Shown piece after piece: positions 31,901-35,286 of a stretch of DNA of 35,286 nt. Source of the DNA: Acanthaster planci. Lineage: Eukaryota; Echinodermata; Asteroidea; Valvatida; Acanthasteridae. A program made the translations under genes and the position numbers. The DNA lies in contig NW_019091359.1 of assembly GCF_001949145.1 (NCBI RefSeq), positions 3,607,812 through 3,643,097 of the forward strand, given 5' to 3'. The notes under the pieces are model-generated. The model saw nothing but the letters and a program-made list of their open reading frames with translations, was not told the DNA's origin and searched no databases. Position 1 is the first letter of the stretch. Each line of letters opens with the position of its first letter.

Positions 31901-33634
31901 TCAGAGCACTCCATTAACTGTAGTTAAGTGTAAAGAGGCAGTCACTAGCAACCAGTGAATGTTCCTGACTAACATCAGATTTGTTAGAGTTAATGGTCAA
32001 AGTAAAGCCCAGCTGCCTCTGATAGCCTTGCAACAAATATTTGCTAATCCACCAAAGTGGACTCTAACCCCTTTAAATCAGACTACTAACTGACTAATCA
32101 CTGCTTGACATGATTTCAAGAGAGTCCAAGCTTTGGCCATGTAGATGCAGGCCCGTATGAGTGAACTTTGCACACATGTATCGATCTTTGAGATGACAAA
32201 TTAGTGTAAATAAACTCTGAACCGATGTGAATGTTTATTTGCAAGACAAAGAAGTTTGCTAGCAGGTCTAAAAATTCAAATACAGATGCTCTACAACAAC
32301 AATGTTCTGTCAGAAAAACAGTACATATTTGGTGGGTTTGTGTGAGGATATCAGAATAGGTCGCACATGTCTTCAGTTACTCAGTGAAACTGAATTTGGG
32401 AATGTTGTGACACAGGACAAGTAATTGGGTCTTTCGTTTAAAAAGGGGGCCAAATGTGTGACATGGTGGTCAAAATATCAAAATTGTCTGAACTAATTCA
32501 AAACTTGTTTATATGTAATTGATACATTCATGCAAAAAATGTAAATGATTTTGCTATGAATAAGACTCAATTTGTGCAGTGGTGCAGCAAATTATTTGAT
32601 GTGTAACACAGAAATCAAATATGATGGTTCTATGCATGTCATTTTTTGTTAGCAAAGGTTTTTTTTTTAACTGTGGTCAGTTTTGTTTTGTTTACATACT
32701 ATGTATTTTCATCACAAGTTGTTTTTTCTAGATAGGGTTTCAGGTGTCATAAAAATGGACAACATTTTCCCCCAAAATTTACTTTTTGGCTATTTTTTGA
32801 ATTGTTTTGCAAAGTTTCATTTGGTTTAACACAAAGCTGCTGAAATAGCAAATATATGGCACAGCTCATAGGTATGCATGTCATTTAGCTTGTGCACCTT
32901 TGCCAGAGACATGAAGTGTTTTGAAGTTTTTAGTTTGAAGAGCTTTATGACTCATTTCACGTGTAATGGAGAAACCGGTTCTCTGTTACACATGTGAAAA
33001 CTGTCTCAATACAAACATTAATTTACACTGGGAACTGCATTAGATTTTGTTTAACAATGGCGACAACATTTCATGTCTGCAGTCAATGAATAGAGATCTC
33101 AAATGAATTAGGGATACAAATATACTCTAAAACCTGTCCATATTTCTGAATGGGAATTAATGCGAAGCAATTTTGATGTCATAAAACAATTACAATTGTC
33201 ACCAAACATTGCACATATTGCATAGGGTTCAACATTTGTGAATAAAAAAAGAAACCTTTTATAATGCAAATGAAGAAATATTTAGGATTTAGGCGTAAAA
33301 AAGAATTCTTGTTGAAGGAGAATCTTGTATTTAAAATGCTGTTATTAACGATGTTGGACTGTCATGACTGAACGGGTATAAAAATGTGTCATCCACTCAC
33401 TGGCCTACTCGAAAGTTAAAAACATAACTTCTGTCTTTACTGAATAATGAAGAAAACTTTAAAGAATTCAGAGTTGCAGAGATACATGCAATTAGATGCC
33501 AGTTCACATTTTTATGCAAGTGAAACGCGAAGAAAGTTTGATGTCACGAAGCATTTATGCCAAAAAGTTCAACAAAATCCCCACATCCAATTTTGTGATT
33601 CGAGCTGTACATGCTAATGTACATGTATGTTGAG

Positions 33635-34240
33635 GGCTAGCGCCGGCCTAGCGGACCATTCGCAAAATAGCACCAGCATGCCGAGTCGGCGCGGCACACG
33701 CACACTGGTGACTGTTTCCCGAGAGGCGTAATGTACATTGCACTGTTTTGATGTGGTCATAGCCACCAAACGTTCCGCTGCTCACAAGACAGTTGCTGGC
33801 GCACGTGTACGGACTTTACATGGCACGCTGTAAATGGACCGCTGGGCCGGTGTGTCGTGACATTATTAATGGACATTAGCATACAGGTAAACTCGCAAAA
33901 TGAAAAAATGGGACTTCCAGCTTAACGACAAGCATTTCCGATTTGAAGGGGAAAAATGTTTCCTTTCTTCCATACGCTCATTTTTATTTGTGAGTTTAAA
34001 GTGGCTATCATGCTTCTTTTTTCGGCAAATAAGTTGAGTTTCAGGTAAATTTTTTCTTCATGTCTTGAGAAGAAACATTCCTGGTAACTTTTTGTCACAG
34101 CGTAACGTATGAGTAACGAAAACTTTGATAAAAATTTCTTGATGAAGGAATGGCGGGAACATGGCGTGTCTGTGTGATGTGACGGTCACGTGACAGCGCA
34201 TGCAGGCTTGCGATATGATTCCGACTTGGGCGAACATTGG
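33635..34240. promoter_or_regulatory. GC/CpG-richer patch, candidate alternative promoter
   Basis: About 33640-33860 is markedly richer in CG dinucleotides than the rest of the intron (GCGCCGGCC, GAGTCGGCGCGGCACACG, GCGCACGTG). About 300 bp further on lies the 10-bp palindrome GTCACGTGAC (34185-34194), the E-box/CLEAR consensus for USF, MITF or TFEB-type factors. Large first introns of MAGI genes could hold alternative promoters, but no exon was identified here. Confidence 0.3.
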
Positions 34241-34726
34241 AAGTTGTACAAACTGTTTTGTTTACAACGTAATGATTTCGCAAGTAACCAAAATATTTTT
34301 GGACGAGAATTGACAGGGATATCTTCAGAAATGTTTGGGATCTCAGATACGAGTTAGTAGGAGGTATTTTTGGGGTACTTAGAGTTGATATTTTAGGTTT
34401 TCAAAATGAATCACAACAGCTTTTTTTTTAACAGCCAAAGATGATTTTAACTTGGTAACAACTGGAGGAATGGAATGTTACGTTGTTATATCAGATTATG
34501 ATGGCACCTACATTCTCAATTAGAATGAATTTCATTTGAAGATTTATCCGATATCATAATTTACCTCTCTGTTGATAGGTTAGTCAGAAAATAAACGATT
34601 TATTTGTTTTGCCAGTGGTATGAAATGTCTTATGAAACAGGTCATCAAAAAGTCACACAGAATATCGAAAAAACAGTGAGAAATAATGAGGTTTTCCCTT
34701 GCAATTATTGTGTAAATCAACTTTTT

Positions 34727-34796
34727 TTAACCCTAACAGTCCCAAATCCTCCAGTTTCAATATGATTTTACATACACCCTAGGGGGTTAGGGTTAA
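34727..34796. repeat. 70-bp dispersed repeat, copy B (TTAACCCTAAC ends)
   Basis: Same inverted ends and the same interior (CAGTCCCAAATCCTCC, then GATTTTACATACACCC) as the unit in UROC1 intron 2, with identical length and about 94% identity by eye. The copies are 11.4 kb apart in unrelated introns. Confidence 0.9.
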
Positions 34797-35286
34797 TGTA
34801 CTGGTAAATGAATTTAATGTGATCAACACATACATATGAAATTAAACGGGAAAGTGAAACTGGTCTTGTTTTAAATGGTCATGATAATTGTGATGTCCCT
34901 GAAATACACATTGGACCCCATATTAAAAGAAAGACCCACTTACATGTACAAGTATAAAGCACTTGTAATTATTTTTTACAAATACATGTACATGTAAAAT
35001 AACGGAACCCATTTTGATTAAGTACCTCTCCAGCTATCCAAGCAGCATCAAACAATGATCACATGTACATTCTGAAATGAGAATGAAGAAATGAAGAATG
35101 ATGTTTTAAGAAACCACAGAGGAAGAGAGACCATGTCTCCTTCCTCCTAAGAGAGTAGACCTGCCTCCAGAATATGACTCACTGTCAAATATAAGGTTTA
35201 TAGAAAACGTACGTACAGGTACATACATGTACATTGACAGTGCCAGGTGGCTTGGCCCATGGGATGCATTTCTTGTCCAAAGTCAC

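Larger units (their letters stand above)
27428..35286 (+). other. MAGI first coding-region intron (5' part)
   Basis: About 7.9 kb of AT-rich sequence without a recognisable exon. It is studded with TACATGTA and GTACATGTAC palindromes (for example 28960-28983, 29205-29218, 30900-30922, 35222-35234). It carries a 70-bp repeat copy at 34727-34796 and a GC-richer patch at about 33635-33860. Longer frames lack family signatures and codon conservation that I can recognise. Confidence 0.6.

Noticed and set aside
27428-35286. Search for the second MAGI coding exon (guanylate-kinase region)
   Set aside because: No KDLRHYLNLRFQKG-like sequence with splice sites was found by eye; the next exon is taken to lie beyond the window.

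Overview
This is a eukaryotic, animal nuclear segment: coding sequence is split into short exons of 48 to 313 nt, every inferred intron is GT-AG, and the spacer is AT-rich with microsatellites and small inverted-repeat elements. The proteins are closest, from memory, to vertebrate orthologues. Frequent TACATGTA palindromes and a small terminal-inverted-repeat element whose ends read like GGGCCAATTTCATAGAGCTGCTTAAG suggest a marine invertebrate deuterostome, possibly an echinoderm. That assignment is inference and was not tested by any search.

Three protein-coding genes are present. (1) Positions 718-11016, plus strand: the last 14 coding exons (469 codons plus stop) of histidine ammonia-lyase (HAL), including the Ala-Ser-Gly triad that forms the MIO cofactor. 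The N-terminal exons lie upstream of the window. (2) Positions 24436-14534, minus strand: a complete urocanate hydratase gene (UROC1) in 18 exons. These join in frame to exactly 676 codons plus a stop, and an in-frame stop lies just upstream of the ATG. (3) Positions 27115-27427, plus strand: the first coding exon of a MAGI-family membrane-associated guanylate kinase scaffold, encoding its N-terminal PDZ domain. The remaining ~7.9 kb is its first coding-region intron, and I found no further exon there.

HAL and UROC1 catalyse consecutive steps of histidine breakdown (histidine to urocanate to imidazolonepropionate). Here they lie tail to tail, about 3.5 kb between stop codons. UROC1 and MAGI are divergent, separated by about 2.7 kb that holds several candidate regulatory motifs.

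The introns and spacers hold mobile-element debris and repeats. These include a 693-bp TIR element in a HAL intron, a 124-bp tandem array with two identical copies, and a 245-bp TIR element in a UROC1 intron. There are two tRNA-like (SINE-type) A/B-box remnants, several short tandem arrays, and a dispersed family of ~60-70-bp inverted-repeat units ending in TTAACCCTAAC (telomere-like). No rRNA, functional tRNA, CRISPR array or prokaryotic feature was seen.
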